The notes under the pieces were generated by a model that saw only the letters and a program-made list of their open reading frames with translations, was not told the DNA's origin and searched no databases. Below are positions 1-12,486 of a stretch of 64,000 nucleotides of DNA, one piece after another. Made by a program: the position numbers and the translations under genes. Source of the stretch: Cristatella mucedo (lineage: Eukaryota > Bryozoa > Phylactolaemata > Cristatellidae); contig WPIO01000079.1 in assembly GCA_009760855.2 (NCBI GenBank), positions 763,001 through 827,000 of the forward strand. The letters run 5' to 3'. Numbering within the stretch: the first letter of the stretch is position 1; each line of letters begins with the position of its first letter.

Positions 1-102
1 AGTAGGTCGTTGTATACCCTAAGCAATGCTGACTCTGTGGAGTGATTAGCTCTCAAGCCAGACTGGAACTTACTAGCAAGGTGTGAGGTTTCGATTTATA
101 TA
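1..102 (-). mobile_element. LINE family 1 RT fragment at the window edge
   Basis: Nearly identical to 63102-63200 (reverse transcriptase region, LYRVYND and SALLRV side). It runs off the window start. Confidence 0.8.
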
Positions 103-234
103 TACGGCTTATACGAGCATTGATCTGCTGCTGCCATGCATAACTAACACATTAAATATGCCCTCGGCCTCAGGTGTCATGCCTGCACCTTCCAAAAAAG
201 TTGTTGTCATGCCACTAATTAAGAGAGCAACACT

Positions 235-320
235 AGACCAATGATAATAATAATGATAATAGTACATTATATTGCCGTCAGAGAACTGAATCTCTTTCTA
301 GACACTTTACAGATACTGTC
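235..320 (-). mobile_element. LINE family 1 3' tail remnant
   Basis: An ATAATAATG tract followed by CAGAGAACTGAATCTCTTTC matches the inverse of the family 1 stem-loop. A faint continuation, ACCCACTAAATGC, is visible near 820. Confidence 0.5.
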
Positions 321-1124
321 GAGAATGCACTAGCAAAGGATTGGCGGTAGCATCTGTGAGACGCAGTGATGCCGTGAAGCCATTCACCAGTCAATGGTCG
401 AGAAAACTACGGTAGTTTATTACCGAAGCCGACAAACAGAACGTGGACCGTATCCAAATACGGACCAAGTACAAGTAACAAACTGGTCCAATATATACTA
501 GTCCTGAATGAATACTATTGGCTGAGCAAGCCATCGCGCATAGTAATCTGGCTATTCTTCCTGATCATGCTCTGATCAGTCCTGATCAGCTGTAACTGGT
601 TCGGCCTTGCCAGGGGTCTATTGGCCTAGGTACAGCCAATCAGCTGTAGTCTGCAGCTCTAAGAATAGCCGGTCTCCTGAGTCAGTCAGTGATGCACTGC
701 AGATCAAGGTGAAATTGTCCGGCACAGTGGCTGTGAAGCGGATTCAGCCAACAACATCCACAAGCAGCAGGCGCATTGTAAGTAGGCGATATGCACACAA
801 AGGAAGAAATCACCAAAGACCCACTAAATGCGGTAATGAACAGTTGTGATTTATTTTTCTGCTCCAAATCCTTGAGGATTACTGCAAAATTTCCGACACA
901 GTTATTGGGATAAATTCTCTAAAAATTTGTTTAGAATAAAAACGTCCACAGTTTTGGTCATATCGGATAATGTCCCAGCACTCTGCTCCGTGATCGAGTT
1001 TAGAGGAAGCCCGTCTCCTGTCTTACCGAATCACGTGAGCAACTACTAGCAAGACATGCAGAGCTTGAGACCAAGGCAGCTCGAGAAATATCCGCCTAGT
1101 CTCCCTACTGCACTTCCTATCAAG

Positions 1125-1770
1125 GACAATGGAAAAAGTAGTCAGAAACCAACTAAACTCTGACATTGAAACATCGAACCGTGCAAGTCAGTTCCAGTCT
1201 TGTTTTAGAGCTGATCATTCTACAGAGTCAGCATTGCTCCGGGTGTTTAACGACCTTCCAAGGAACGCAAACTTAAGGTCAAGTCTTTCTGCTTTTTTCA
1301 CTTGATCTTTCGGCAGCGTTTGATAATATCGACCACGTAGTACTTATCGAGTGCCTCTCACCTTGCCTGGGCATCACAGGCATCACTGTTCTGCAATGGT
1401 TCAGGTCCTATCGCTCCCAAAGCCTGGAACTCCCTCCCGACCTGCGTCTGAACATCCCCTGACCTGACCACATTTAAAAGGAACTTAAAAACACACCTAT
1501 TTAGGACAGCATTTAGTGGGTCCCTGTGATTTGTCCTTCACGTGCTTATGCGTGCTGACACTGTGCATGCTGCCACTAACCACATTTGCATGCTGACCCT
1601 GTGCATGTCACCCTTAACCATGTTATTCATTTTGTTTGTTTTTCAAACATGATTTTACTTACCATTTAATTGCATTTCCCTTTGCAGCAAATGTAAAGCG
1701 CTTAGAAAGAGGTTAAGTTCTCTGAGGGCGCTTTATCAAGTACATTATTACTATTAATATTATTTTTATC
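1125..1770 (+). mobile_element. LINE family 1 fragment with internal deletion
   Basis: The RT region (1125-1400; FRADHSTESALLRVFNDL and a degenerate motif A) jumps near 1410 straight into the C-terminal segment (AWNSLP). It then continues through the 3' UTR, stem-loop and ATT tail at about 1755. About a kilobase of the element is missing. Confidence 0.85.
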
Positions 1771-2397
<627 letters not shown>

Positions 2398-2949
2398 AAT
2401 GGAATGGGGGAATGGGATAGACATTAGAGTCAGGCAATCTCCCGTAGCGACCAAACAGAAAGAACCGGTTGCTGCAAGGCCTCGACCTTGGCAGGCAGAG
2501 CCTTAAGCGTCCCTTTTTAAACTAGCAGTCGGCGAGCTCAGGCTCAGCGACGACTGTAGAACAAATTCCGGCCGCAGTCTTAACCACGCGATTGTGACGC
2601 ATTAACGTTGTTCTTCTGGTCGCTTGCCAGTCCAATACAGCGGTCGCCACAGAGACTTGAAAGTAAGCGTCTTGCGAAGCAAGCGGAGGATATAGTCGGA
2701 GAATGAATGCTCCAGATCCAGGCGTGAACAGGCGGCGGCCTCGTGAGCGACTCGCCCTGACCCTCGACCTGATCTCTGCCGACTCTAGGGAATATTCAGG
2801 AAGCTAGCCATTAGCCTATCGGACTCCGTCCGTTTCCGTGCCGATTCCTAGCAACCGGTAGTTTTCGGGACACGGCGAAGTCGCTACCTGCTGCCTGTCC
2901 ACCCCCTGAGTGATGCGACGCGAAAAGCTCGCCAACCAAGTGGGACGTT

Positions 2950-3016
2950 GCCCGCCCGCCCGCCCGCCCGCCCGCCCGCCCGCCCGCCCGCCCGCCCGCC
3001 CGCCCGCCCGCCCGCC
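2950..3016. repeat. (CCCG)n tetranucleotide repeat
   Basis: About sixteen CCCG units; the minus strand is (GGGC)n and could form G-quadruplexes. Confidence 0.95.
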
Positions 3017-3164
3017 GCGGGACGGCAGCTAACCCAATCATGGCGCCCTGCGGAGCTCCTAACGAGGCGGCCGCCTACTCGCCTAGGCCGCCTGCTGCCG
3101 CCGCTCACTCACTGCCAATGGCCGCGACGACTGAGCCGCCGTTGGATAGGCCACTCTCCGTCCT

Positions 3165-3291
3165 CCTCCTCCTCATCCTCCTCCGCCTCCTCCTCCTCCT
3201 CCTCCGCATCCTCCTCCGCCTCCTCCTCCTCCTCCTCCTCATCCTCCTCCGCCTCCTCCTCCTCCTCCTCCGCATCCTCCTCCTCCTCTAT
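3165..3291. repeat. (CTC)n repeat with higher-order period
   Basis: CTC units interrupted by GCC, GCA and CA variants in a pattern repeating roughly every 54 bp. Confidence 0.85.
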
Positions 3292-3424
3292 GCTCGCTGC
3301 TAGCTCAGGGCAGTCTGGCATGCGGTGAGCCGATAGACATATCCGGATTATTTAAGAGCGCCCGTTCGTCCTCGCCAGTCCGGCGCTTGGAAGGTTCCAG
3401 CGAGATGCATTTGCCTCCGCCGCC

Positions 3425-3463
<39 letters not shown>
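3425..3463. repeat. (CTG)n repeat
   Basis: About thirteen CTG units. Confidence 0.9.
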
Positions 3464-3464
<1 letters not shown>

Positions 3465-3656
3465 GAGCGATCGCTGGATTCCGTTTGCGACTCTTTTTTC
3501 GCCGCCAAACCATCCTGAGATAGAACGAAGTATCATGTTGATAACTAACGCGTAGAATACACATATATTTAACCACGACCATTTTCTGTCACCCTTGCCT
3601 AAAAATCGGACAGCCAACAATGTCGAGCTCAAAGCTGCTGCCCTGCCCTGCGAAGG

Positions 3657-3658
<2 letters not shown>

Positions 3659-3714
<56 letters not shown>
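3659..3714. repeat. (CT)n microsatellite
   Basis: About 28 CT units. Confidence 0.97.
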
Positions 3715-3718
<4 letters not shown>

Positions 3719-3950
3719 GTCGCCGCGGGGCCAATGAGCCTGCAGATCAGCGAATCAGCAGTCAGCAGTCAAAGCTACTCCTACTGTTCCTCCTGCGCTC
3801 TCCTGCAGCTGCTCCCCCTACGGGCTCCTTGTTTCGCTCTTACCTTGATAAATGGACCAAGCAAAGTGTGCGCGTCGGATACTTGCAGCCTAATCTATCA
3901 GGGGAAACCTCATATATGTATCCACTATGTAGCCGCTAGAACTAAACTGA

Positions 3951-5559
3951 ACTAGTGAGCTTGAGGTGTCTGTATTTATACTAATATTTAAATTTAAATA
4001 TTGAATTAAATCGGAATTTACAAATAATTTTTTATGAACTAACGCGTTCAATTGATCAATGCAATACCTTGACGACTTTGTGTAATCATCAACCTCCTAT
4101 GCTGACATTGAAAATGCACAACAAATCTACAGTTTATGACAATTCGATTTATTTTTGTTTTTATTACATTATGATTCAATTATTTCCGGCTACCTACGAA
4201 GTGTAATAATTTTTTAATATTTGAACTTTTTACCTAAAAGGCCGAACTAGGCTTTAGGCTATACCTGCGTATGCAATGTTCTTGATAACAAGTAAATTTC
4301 AATGTCATCACGGTCCTGCTATTACGAGCAAAGTTGACATTGGCACATAGCTATTTTCTATACTTCAAGGTATGAGCAATCGGGAACTATCACTTACTAC
4401 CAAATAATAAAGACGCAATAAAAATGTAAAAATCATGTACCGCTCGTTATCGCTGGTCGGTGCTGACTTCCTTCCTTCACGGTGTCTCCGCCGTGTCTCG
4501 AAATGTTGCTTCAATGACAATGCAGTCAACGATGACTTAGCAAACGAAACCGGCGTGTGCTCGTCCTTTCTCAGTTGAAGAACCCCCTCACGTTCTGACC
4601 TCCTGGCCGCCCTGAGTGAAAAAGCGTATCTTCACGTACGCAATAGCTCAGCAGCCGCACAATGTGTGACGTAACATCGACTAAGAAACCAATGGATACA
4701 TGCGCACTGCATATGGAGTATACACTCAGGCGGCGCAAATGACCACTCGTGAACACCCCAAGCTCTATTCATAATCGCCTCTTCCCTGCCAACTTCCGTG
4801 ACGTCACTTCCGAGAAGAGTTACGAACTTACTCAACCAAGCGAAGCGTAGTAAGCACAAATCTATAGTAAAGTAGGAAATAGATTAATGATGAGCTGACC
4901 AGAAAGCCTCGTTTTCTATTACAGCGGAAGAGCCTTAACGACCATCACCAATGCTTTCAGTGAGCGATAAATCAATGCCAAGCGCAAGCGCTCGAACCGA
5001 TGTCCTGGTGGTTCGGAAGGTGCGAGCACCTTACCTCTTGGCTAAGACCCGGGAACGCTAGCGAACATCTTAATGAAACGTGCGAGCTAGACACGTGACC
5101 TTGGGTCATTTATCTCTGCGGGCCTTCATTTTTTTACGGTGGCTTATTTGGAAGCGCGCGAGCCTTAGTGAAATCTGGCCAGAATTTCAGCTGACGCGAC
5201 TAGAGGTCCTGAATTAGAATGACAGGGTTCCTGCATAAAGTTAGTATAACCACCCGGCAAGCGGTAACATGCACAGAGTCATCCAACAGACTCACACAAA
5301 GGACAATTCACTTGCAATCAGAAAATTCGGCGAGAAACAAGGTGGTGCGTTTGCCGCATCTATTTAAATTATGTCAAGTCAGGGGATTCCATGACGTCAT
5401 TTGGGCGTGTTTTGCAGGTTTTGGGACCACAAGGACCGTCTCCTAAGCACTTCACATTTGTTCGAGGTTCGAGCAAAGCCAAGCTTCAGTAAGAAGAGCA
5501 CGAAGTACTACACGTAGCCTGCTTGGGAAGTGGTTAGGTGTAGTGGTGCAGGCTGGAGC
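3951..5559. other. No gene recognised
   Basis: A/T-rich to 4450, mixed afterwards. A possible SINE scrap (GGTGCGAGCACCTTA) lies at 5018. Confidence 0.55.
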
Positions 5560-5835
5560 AAGACATTAATAGCGACCTAAAAGCGAGTGCAAAAGCCTTG
5601 AAGTCGATCCTTGACGGGAGAGCCCCAGTGCGCGCCGCTACAATGCGGTGCAATGTGGCAACAGCGACGCTCACGACAGGCAAGCCTCGCTACAGAGTTT
5701 TTTACCAGCTGTAACTGTCCCTGATTGCGTTAGCCAGAAGTCCTGCTAGCAGTGAGCTACAGAAGTCGAGACAAGACGTAACGAAAGCGTTGGCCAATTT
5801 GGATGTGGAGCGTCGCCGTCTAAGCGGCTGAAATT
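5560..5835 (-). mobile_element. LINE family 1 fragment
   Basis: Degenerate match on the minus strand to the segment around 62190-62430 (AGTGAGCTACAGAAGTCGAG and neighbours). Confidence 0.7.
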
Positions 5836-6289
5836 AGGCATAATACAATATTTTAAGCCACAACCTAGGCACTCGTAGCGGTGCAAGTCCTTGCCGGCGT
5901 GTGATCAATACCGGAGCGAAGTGCGCTTCTTGGAATCACGGCTGGCGACTGGCGGGTGTAGCACCGTTGCATTCGGCACGCCTACCGGATGTAGCACCAT
6001 TGCATCCGGCACGCCTACGCGGAGGTAGCGGAACGTGGCAGCAGCAACGAGCGTGTCCATATCTTAGTGTCATATTAGCCTTTATCTATAGCAGTCTATT
6101 ATATTTTTATTTATAGCAGTTATATACATTATTATTATTCTTAAATAGAGCAGTCTATTTGACGGTCACGTTGGGCCACAAGTGTCCTCCATCAGCCATC
6201 GCTCAGACAGCGCATCGCACGACACCAAAACCACGACAGACTGCCTGGCTTTGAGCACAAATTATCGATCGATGCGCGACTTCAGCAAC

Positions 6290-6595
6290 GTCTTCACTTC
6301 TGCTGCCTACCGCGACACATTGTTTCCAGCGGCCGCGAGCTCGGCTACTTCCATCCTACTCAATTCATCGACTCTGCTCGGCTGTGCCCCCTCCTGCCTC
6401 TGCTCAGCTGTGCTTGTCTCGTTCTCTTTGTTGCACGAGATGAAGTCCATTAGCTACCAAATGCGTACCTAAAGCCTCCTAAGCTTTGAGTGTGCCGTGG
6501 GAATTTCTTCGGTGTAAAACGCCCACTTAGTTACACCAACCCCCCCCCCCACTGTGGATTCGTGGAGCTACAGATGGGGGAGACATTTCATTTCT
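6290..6595 (+). mobile_element. LINE family 2 3' end remnant
   Basis: Degenerate copy of the family 2 C-terminus and 3' UTR (TTGTTGCACGAGATGAAGTC, then a C-run and GAGACATT tail). An (A/C) homopolymer of about ten Cs lies at 6540. Confidence 0.55.
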
Positions 6596-6639
6596 TTCAT
6601 CTCTTAATGCCGATAACCAAATATTATTACATAAGCGTT

Positions 6640-7374
6640 TCCTAAACATGGCAACTCAGGAACCACGACTAGTATCCCGACAGTCCAAGTCTGGCCGATG
6701 CAGCGAGCGCCACCGCTACGGCGATAGCATGCGCCTCCGAGCGTCCACCAATCAGGAGCGTCGGCACAGGCACGCTCAGGCACGCTCAGGCACGCTCAGG
6801 CACGCCCTGCGGCTCGCTCAGGGTCCGGCTTCGCGACCGCTTCGCTCCGCTACAGCCCGGGCACGAGACGCCGGGCGAGACGAAGTGGATGACTGACAAT
6901 GCGCTTGCCCGAAACGAGAGACGTTTTGACGTGGCGACGTGGCAGCTGACCTCGACGCAGGACGGCAAACCAAAACCGCTCTTCTATGCCAAAAGCGACG
7001 GTCATTGGATTTTGAATGCGACAGAATTAGTAGCGAGCGAGCTGTGTGTTCGCGCGCACGTGCGCTATGCCCTTGCGCTCTTGCGCACGACAGTTGGTCC
7101 GCTGCCGCGGGGCTCCAAAGCCGGGTCTTGTTTCAATTTAAAGCGCAGCGTTGCGTTCGGAAGCGCGTTTACCTCCCGCGGCACGCTTTAATTGAATCGC
7201 GCCGGCGCGAAGCAGCCGAACGCGTGCCCTGAATCACGGCGCCAGCGGGAAGCCGGGCTTCCCGCTGGCGCCGTCTGCGTACCACGCGCGCGCCGCGAAG
7301 CGGCCGATTGCGCGAGCGAGCGTCCGCGTCGCCGGCTGTGCCAGAAATCTCGAAATAAACGGATTCAGTGCAGG
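6640..7374. other. CpG-rich patch without a recognised gene
   Basis: Contains four 10-bp GCACGCTCAG units (about 6767-6803) and the palindrome at 7237. Open frames on both strands are explained by GC content. Confidence 0.5.
7237..7273. repeat. Perfect 18-bp hairpin palindrome
   Basis: CGGCGCCAGCGGGAAGCC is followed, after one G, by its exact inverse. Located in a CpG-rich patch with no recognised gene. Confidence 0.95.
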
Positions 7375-7740
7375 CTAGTGCTTGTCCACCTGCATAGGCA
7401 GTGATAAAACGACGATAAATTGAGAAGCATAGCTGAGCCAGGCAGGGGGGCCATTGAGGAAGTGACGTAAAGCGGAAGCAGCAGCTCCGGGTGGCGGAAA
7501 ACGATACGCTTGAACTGGCAGTAGGAGAACAATATCGTTGCGTAAGAGCTTTGAAAGCGAGTTCGAAAGTGAACGATGCGCAGACCAAAAGCTTCCGTCA
7601 CCAGCATTCTTTAAGCAAAAGAATGGAACAGCTAATATATTGTTCCGGAACTGGTCGTCAGAGGGCTGGTAAAAGAGAACGAGGCGTAGATCAGAGCTAG
7701 AATATCGCTTTGTGTATGCCGATAAGCCGGTAGCCATTTT
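7375..7740 (-). mobile_element. LINE family 2 C-terminal fragment
   Basis: The minus strand reads LAVPFFCLKNAGDGSFWSAH, then LLRND, a diverged copy of the family 2 LAVPFLRLKTVGDRSLSCAG segment. Confidence 0.65.
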
Positions 7741-8175
7741 AGCTCCTTTAGAAAAAGGGGACAGAATTTCTCGAACTTCTCAGCCCCCATTGCGACCAAC
7801 CAGGTCTTTTGGAGACTGGACCTTCAGTTCGTATGGTCCCCAAGCCTGGAACTCACTCGCTACTGGCGTAGCGGCGTCCCCTGACTTGAGACTGACCCCC
7901 TGACGTAGCGGCGTCCCCTGGCTTGAGACTGGCTCCCTGACGTAGCGGCGTCCCCTGACTTGAGACTGACCCCCTGACGTAGCGGCGTCCCCTGACTTGA
8001 GAGTGACCCTCCCTGATTTGGCGGCATCAAAAGAGAAGCTGAATAGGCAAATAAATAGGCACCTGTTCTTCACAGCTTTTGCTGAGTTCATGATCGTTGT
8101 CCTTTTCGCGTTTACTTATGCGTGCTGACACTGCGCATGTTATCACTTACCGCAGGTGCAATACAGATGTCCTAT
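7740..8175 (+). mobile_element. LINE family 1 C-terminal fragment with internal minisatellite
   Basis: GDWTFSSYGPQAWNSLATGV identifies the C-terminal domain. After that the sequence repeats a roughly 37-bp unit four times (about 7866-8010) before resuming the family 1 3' UTR. Confidence 0.75.
7866..8010 (+). repeat. 37-bp minisatellite inside a LINE fragment
   Basis: Four tandem copies of a unit containing CGTAGCGGCGTCCCCTGACT and GAGACTGACCC. Units differ by a few bases. Confidence 0.85.
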
Positions 8176-8179
8176 TATG

Positions 8180-8779
8180 ATCACTATTTAGTTATACAGT
8201 GTACCACAATGGCTTTAAAAAAACTGGCGGTGTCAAGCAAGAACCAATAATGACTCCAAAAACCTTTCCGCAGATCTTTGCTTATGTATGCGAATACCTA
8301 ATGAAGCCTTAAGCAATGCTGAATGCGGAAACCACAAAATGGCATCTTAGAACGGAAGACTTCCGCAAGGGAGCAATCCAACATCAGCCTCTCAGCGGAG
8401 TAGTAAGGAAGCTATAACGGACTAAAGATAGCGGCGCTGCTGTATGGAGTTAAGGGAGGCCGGCCAGTCTATATACGTATGTCTATGTGCGCCTCAGTGC
8501 AGGCTGCACGGCGGCCATGCTCCTTCGGTAAACGCTGTTTTCTCGAGTGATAAACGCTTGACTCGCTGTGGCTGCCGATCGTCGGCTAATCGCTCGTGCG
8601 ATCTCACTCGTTCGAGTGCCGGCTTGACTGCCGCGTACGCGCAGAAAACACGGACGCGGCAGGCGATTCGCGCGATGGCCTTGCGTGTAGCTCTGGGCTT
8701 TAGTAGCTTCCCTCACATAATGCACTGCGAGAGAGAATTCCTGGTCTCCCGACAGAAATCGTTTGATTTTTTCCCTAGA

Positions 8780-8811
<32 letters not shown>

Positions 8812-9656
8812 TCCTCTCCTTCTCCGTTTTTTCACTGCGTCTTTCATCCGTTTGAAAATGTAGCGTACAACTCCTCCTACAACTGTTTTCACTTACTCTT
8901 ATCTTTCTCTTATAGTAGCGGCATTTTCAAAGTGTGACTAAATGTGTACAGAATGCAATACAGAGACTTTGCTCGATCCGCTTGGTCTTATAATCATTTC
9001 TCACTCTCTTTCTACATATATACGTACGTCGGGTATACTGGTGTATATATATATAGATATATACATATATATATATATATGCGTCTATTTATAAATATTG
9101 ATATATTGCATTCCTTCATATACGAACTCATTTCTGTCCATCAATTCATGCGGCTCCACCTGTCCTCAGCATCGGGTATCTCAATATTGCCTCGCACTGA
9201 ATTGAAACCTTCAGCTCGTATACACCGAAAGTCTGAAACTCACTTGTGGCTACTGTAAATACCTGTAATGAGCTTGCATCGTTAAGCCTCAGCTAAAGGC
9301 GCATGCGTACCGGTCAGCTATCCCGTTATCTCAGTGTCTTTTTCCCATATGATGTCCGTGAATACCTTTGCACGATTCAGTGCGTTACAGCAGCCAGTTT
9401 GAGGTAACCAGTAACCTCAGCCTCGGTGATGATGCACTGGCTGAGTGTCCTCAAGCTTCCTTTGGCATTTAGCGTAACAACAACACGTGGATTAATTTTG
9501 CATGCTTGATACCGTATGCATGTCGCGAAACCTTGGACGTACATGTATACTATCTTGCAGTGAGTTGTAAAGTACATAAAGAGTAAATTAATTATTAGTC
9601 TGGCTATCTCTTTCTCCTGATCTTCACCTCCCTGTTTTTATTTATATTTTATGTAT

Positions 9657-9727
<71 letters not shown>

Positions 9728-10059
9728 GTCCCTCTCTTGCTCTTTCTTTTGCTCTCTCTCTCTTTCTCTTTTGCTCTCTTTCTCTCCATTAATCTCTCCA
9801 GGTGCTCTCTGTGGCTGTTTCCGGCCGCGGCTCTGATAAGCTGCTCCTAAGATATCACTGGCCTCAACCACCACCAGCCATCCGTTTTCTGTCTGTGCAC
9901 AGATGATGAATTGTATGAACTTGCTTTGCTGCAGAATACTGCCGAGGCCAACCAAGCTCCTCCTAGGAGCAGCCAATCACTGGAGATAGAGCAAGAAGTC
10001 ACAGAGCACAGTAGCTCCTACTCAGTAGCAGGCAGCACGCGAATCCCGAGTCAGATATC
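8180..10059. other. No gene recognised; AT and CT microsatellites
   Basis: TA-rich tracts at 8777-8810 and 9040-9080 and CT at 9660. A faint family 1 C-terminal echo near 9170-9245 is too degenerate to call. Confidence 0.55.
9660..9725. repeat. (CT)n microsatellite
   Basis: About 33 CT units followed by imperfect CT-rich sequence to 9795. Confidence 0.97.
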
Positions 10060-10488
10060 ATAATAACAATGATAACAATATAGATAATAATAGCAATAAT
10101 TCATTTGATAAAACGCCTTCAGAGAACTCAATCTCTTTGTAGGAACTTCACATTTGCTGCAAAGGAAGTACGATCGAATGGTTAGTGGTAGCATGCTCAA
10201 TAAACAACAATAATAATATGGTCATGGGTGACATGCACAGGGTCAGCATGCAAGTATGGTTACTGGCAGCATGCTCAGTGTCAGCAAGCATAAGTACGTA
10301 CAAAAAAATTAAGGACGAAAAAGAACGAATCACAGGGACCCACTAAATGCTGCAATAAATAGGTGCGTTTTTAGTTTCTTTTTAAACGTTGTCAAGTCAG
10401 GAGACATCGTCGCGTAAGTCGGAAGTGAGTTCTCCAGGCTTTGGGGAGCAAGCATACGAACTAAAGACACGGCCTCCAAAGGAGCGGC
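10060..10488 (-). mobile_element. LINE family 1 3' end
   Basis: Tail, stem-loop, 3' UTR and the end of the C-terminal domain on the minus strand; truncated at about 10488, where a CpG-rich segment begins. Confidence 0.8.
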
Positions 10489-10518
10489 CTCAAGCGCCCG
10501 CGTCCTGAGCGGCAGCGC

Positions 10519-10546
10519 CGCTCGCTGTGAGCCTGCACAGCGAGCG
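10519..10546. repeat. 11-bp inverted repeat in a CpG-rich patch
   Basis: CGCTCGCTGTG, a six-base loop, then CACAGCGAGCG. A further GCTCGCTGTGAGACAGCGA hairpin follows at 10557. Confidence 0.85.
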
Positions 10547-11054
10547 ACGGGCACACGCTCGCTGTGAGACAGCGAAGCTAACGTGTGCCCACTGCCTTCC
10601 TTCAGAGTACGTTCCAGTACGATCGCCTTGCTGGCGCGAAGCTGGTGCGCAAGAAGCAGCCAGAACGCAGCGATGCGGACTCTGCCTGCACGCGTTCGCG
10701 CTGCGACGTCGCTCGCTGTACGCACGGGTCGGCCGAGAGGGAGAGCGCTGAAGCGGAAGTCCTGCCGTCCGCTCGGCGGCCACGGCCGAGAGCGAAGGTC
10801 GCGCAGACGCTGGCCGCCGCTGAGAACTCGCATTCCTTCGGCGCAGCCGCAGCTCGAGCAGGCGCCGCGGGAGACGGCGAGGAGGCGGGGCTCGGGGCGC
10901 GGCGGCCGCCGTCGCTCCGCTAGCCTCCTGCACTAAAGAGCGATTGCGGAGTTCTGCAGCGAAGCAGCGCTATTAGAGGGCTTCGATGAATTATTTTGTG
11001 CGAAGTCGCGAAATCGGAAGTTCAAGCCCAGAGTTCAAGCCCAGAGTTCAATGC

Positions 11055-11195
11055 CGATGCTCAGCGGCCGCTCTGGTTTTGCCCAGGGGTCAGGCGCTCG
11101 TCGACTGAGGTCGTGAGTTCGAATCTTTCGCATATGTAAAGCGCCTGTATAGAGTTCAAGTTGTCTTAGAACTCTGTACAGATGAAGTACATTAA
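11055..11195 (+). mobile_element. tRNA-derived SINE, diverged
   Basis: Box B GTGAGTTCGAATCTT is followed directly by AAAGCGCCTGTATAGAG and its pairing partner, the LINE-like stem. Confidence 0.6.
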
Positions 11196-11862
11196 AGTAA
11201 AACGGTATGTTTCGTATTCCAAAAGGCATAACGCAGTAACATCCCGGATATATTATTATGCGTACTAACACGTCATTCATATGGCACCTTACTAGAGAAA
11301 AGTTCTCTAGCCAAGTGTCAAAAGTCGCTACGATAGAACCAAGAACTGCGAGTTTAGCAAAAGCAAGATATCGTTCTCAAATGAGCGTGCCAAAGCAGAA
11401 GCACACAGGGAGACAGACACTCGCGGCCGCCGGCGAGTATGACTTTTGGCTAGCAACATGCGCGGAATCACGAACGGGAAGCACGCAAAGCCCACCGGGA
11501 AATTTAATTCAGGTTCGCGGAGGTGCAGGGAAAGTATAGAGGAGTAGAGGAATATTCGGCTAAGTCTGTAATGATGCAAAGTCAATACGCGTATATTTGC
11601 GGCGATCGCGGGCGGCTGGCGTCTGGCTCTCGGCCAATGCAAAGTGCGCCGCCGACGCCGCCGCCGCCGCGCCGCGAGACGAATCAAATCAGCTCGGCCG
11701 GCCGCAGCGACAACGAGCCAGATTTTCCGCCGCCGCGGCAAATCGAGCTGAGATTTAAATGGCCGCCGTCGATGCGAGACCGAGGCAGCGAGCTGCAGTG
11801 ACACAGCGCTGGAGCGCGAGCGCTCACGACGGCGCCGAGCTGGCGCGCAGGGCCGATCATTT

Positions 11863-11919
<57 letters not shown>
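11863..11919. repeat. (CCG)n repeat upstream of the bHLH gene
   Basis: About nineteen CCG units, 230 bp upstream of the TATA box. Confidence 0.95.
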
Positions 11920-11922
<3 letters not shown>

Positions 11923-12144
11923 ACGCAAGCACAGCCGACCGCACAGCCGACTAATCGGCGACCGTATCTGTGCGGCTCGACCTCCCGCCGAAGGCCTGTG
12001 GCGCGCACGCTTTTGATGCCCGGTAAATCACTTTAGCACCGATAACGGCCCGCGCCAGCAAATGCAAGTATCGCCGGTATCGGCACGCGACTAGCGTGGG
12101 CGCCTCCGAATTTGATTACGCGCCGCGGACACCGCCGACGCACG

Positions 12145-12150
12145 TATAAG
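12145..12150 (+). promoter_or_regulatory. TATA box of the bHLH gene
   Basis: TATAAG in the context CACGTATAAGTAGC lies about 150 bp upstream of the start codon, so transcription would begin near 12175. The surroundings are CpG-rich, with a CCG run at 11863-11919. Confidence 0.6.
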
Positions 12151-12294
12151 TAGCGCTCGCGCAGAGGCTTCGGCCGCAGACGTCGCGAAGACGGGGCGAC
12201 GCGCACGCGCCCGGCTCGAGTGGACTTCGAGCGGACGCGTCTCCCCTCTCCTCCAGCCGCCGCCGCCACCGCCGCCGCCGCCGCCTGCACGATC

Positions 12295-12486
12295 ATGCAC
12301 TGCGCGAGCGATGGCATCGATGCGTGGGCGGGCAGCGAGAGAGACGCTACGTCGTCGTCGTCCTCCTCCTCGACCTCGGCGTCACCAGCGTCATCGGACT
12401 GGTCCGACGGTCAGCTGAGCGTCGCTGCTCACGTTTACGCTACGCTGTCTTGCAATCCTGCAGCCGTCGGCTGCGAGGAGCCGCAG
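12295..12486 (+). CDS. bHLH gene exon 1
   Basis: The first ATG downstream of the TATA box opens 64 codons ([20 protein letters not shown], then a serine run and [18 protein letters not shown]). It ends at a perfect donor, CAG|GTGAGC. The N-terminal region is low complexity and not conserved in families I know, as is usual for such factors. Confidence 0.75.

Larger units (their letters stand above)
2400..3950. other. CpG-rich stretch with simple repeats, no gene recognised
   Basis: Apart from CCCG, CTC, CTG and CT tracts I see only GC-rich sequence and a TATTTAA word at 3349. It may be a promoter-like island, but no exon is convincing. Confidence 0.5.
10489..12140. other. CpG-rich patch and upstream region of the bHLH gene
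   Basis: 10489-10925 is CpG-rich with hairpins. 11200-12140 is the GC-rich approach to the bHLH promoter. No exon recognised. Confidence 0.5.

Noticed and set aside
10490-10933. Overlapping Arg/Ala-rich frames on both strands
   Set aside because: Open because of CpG-rich composition; no conserved motif, splice pattern or start context.
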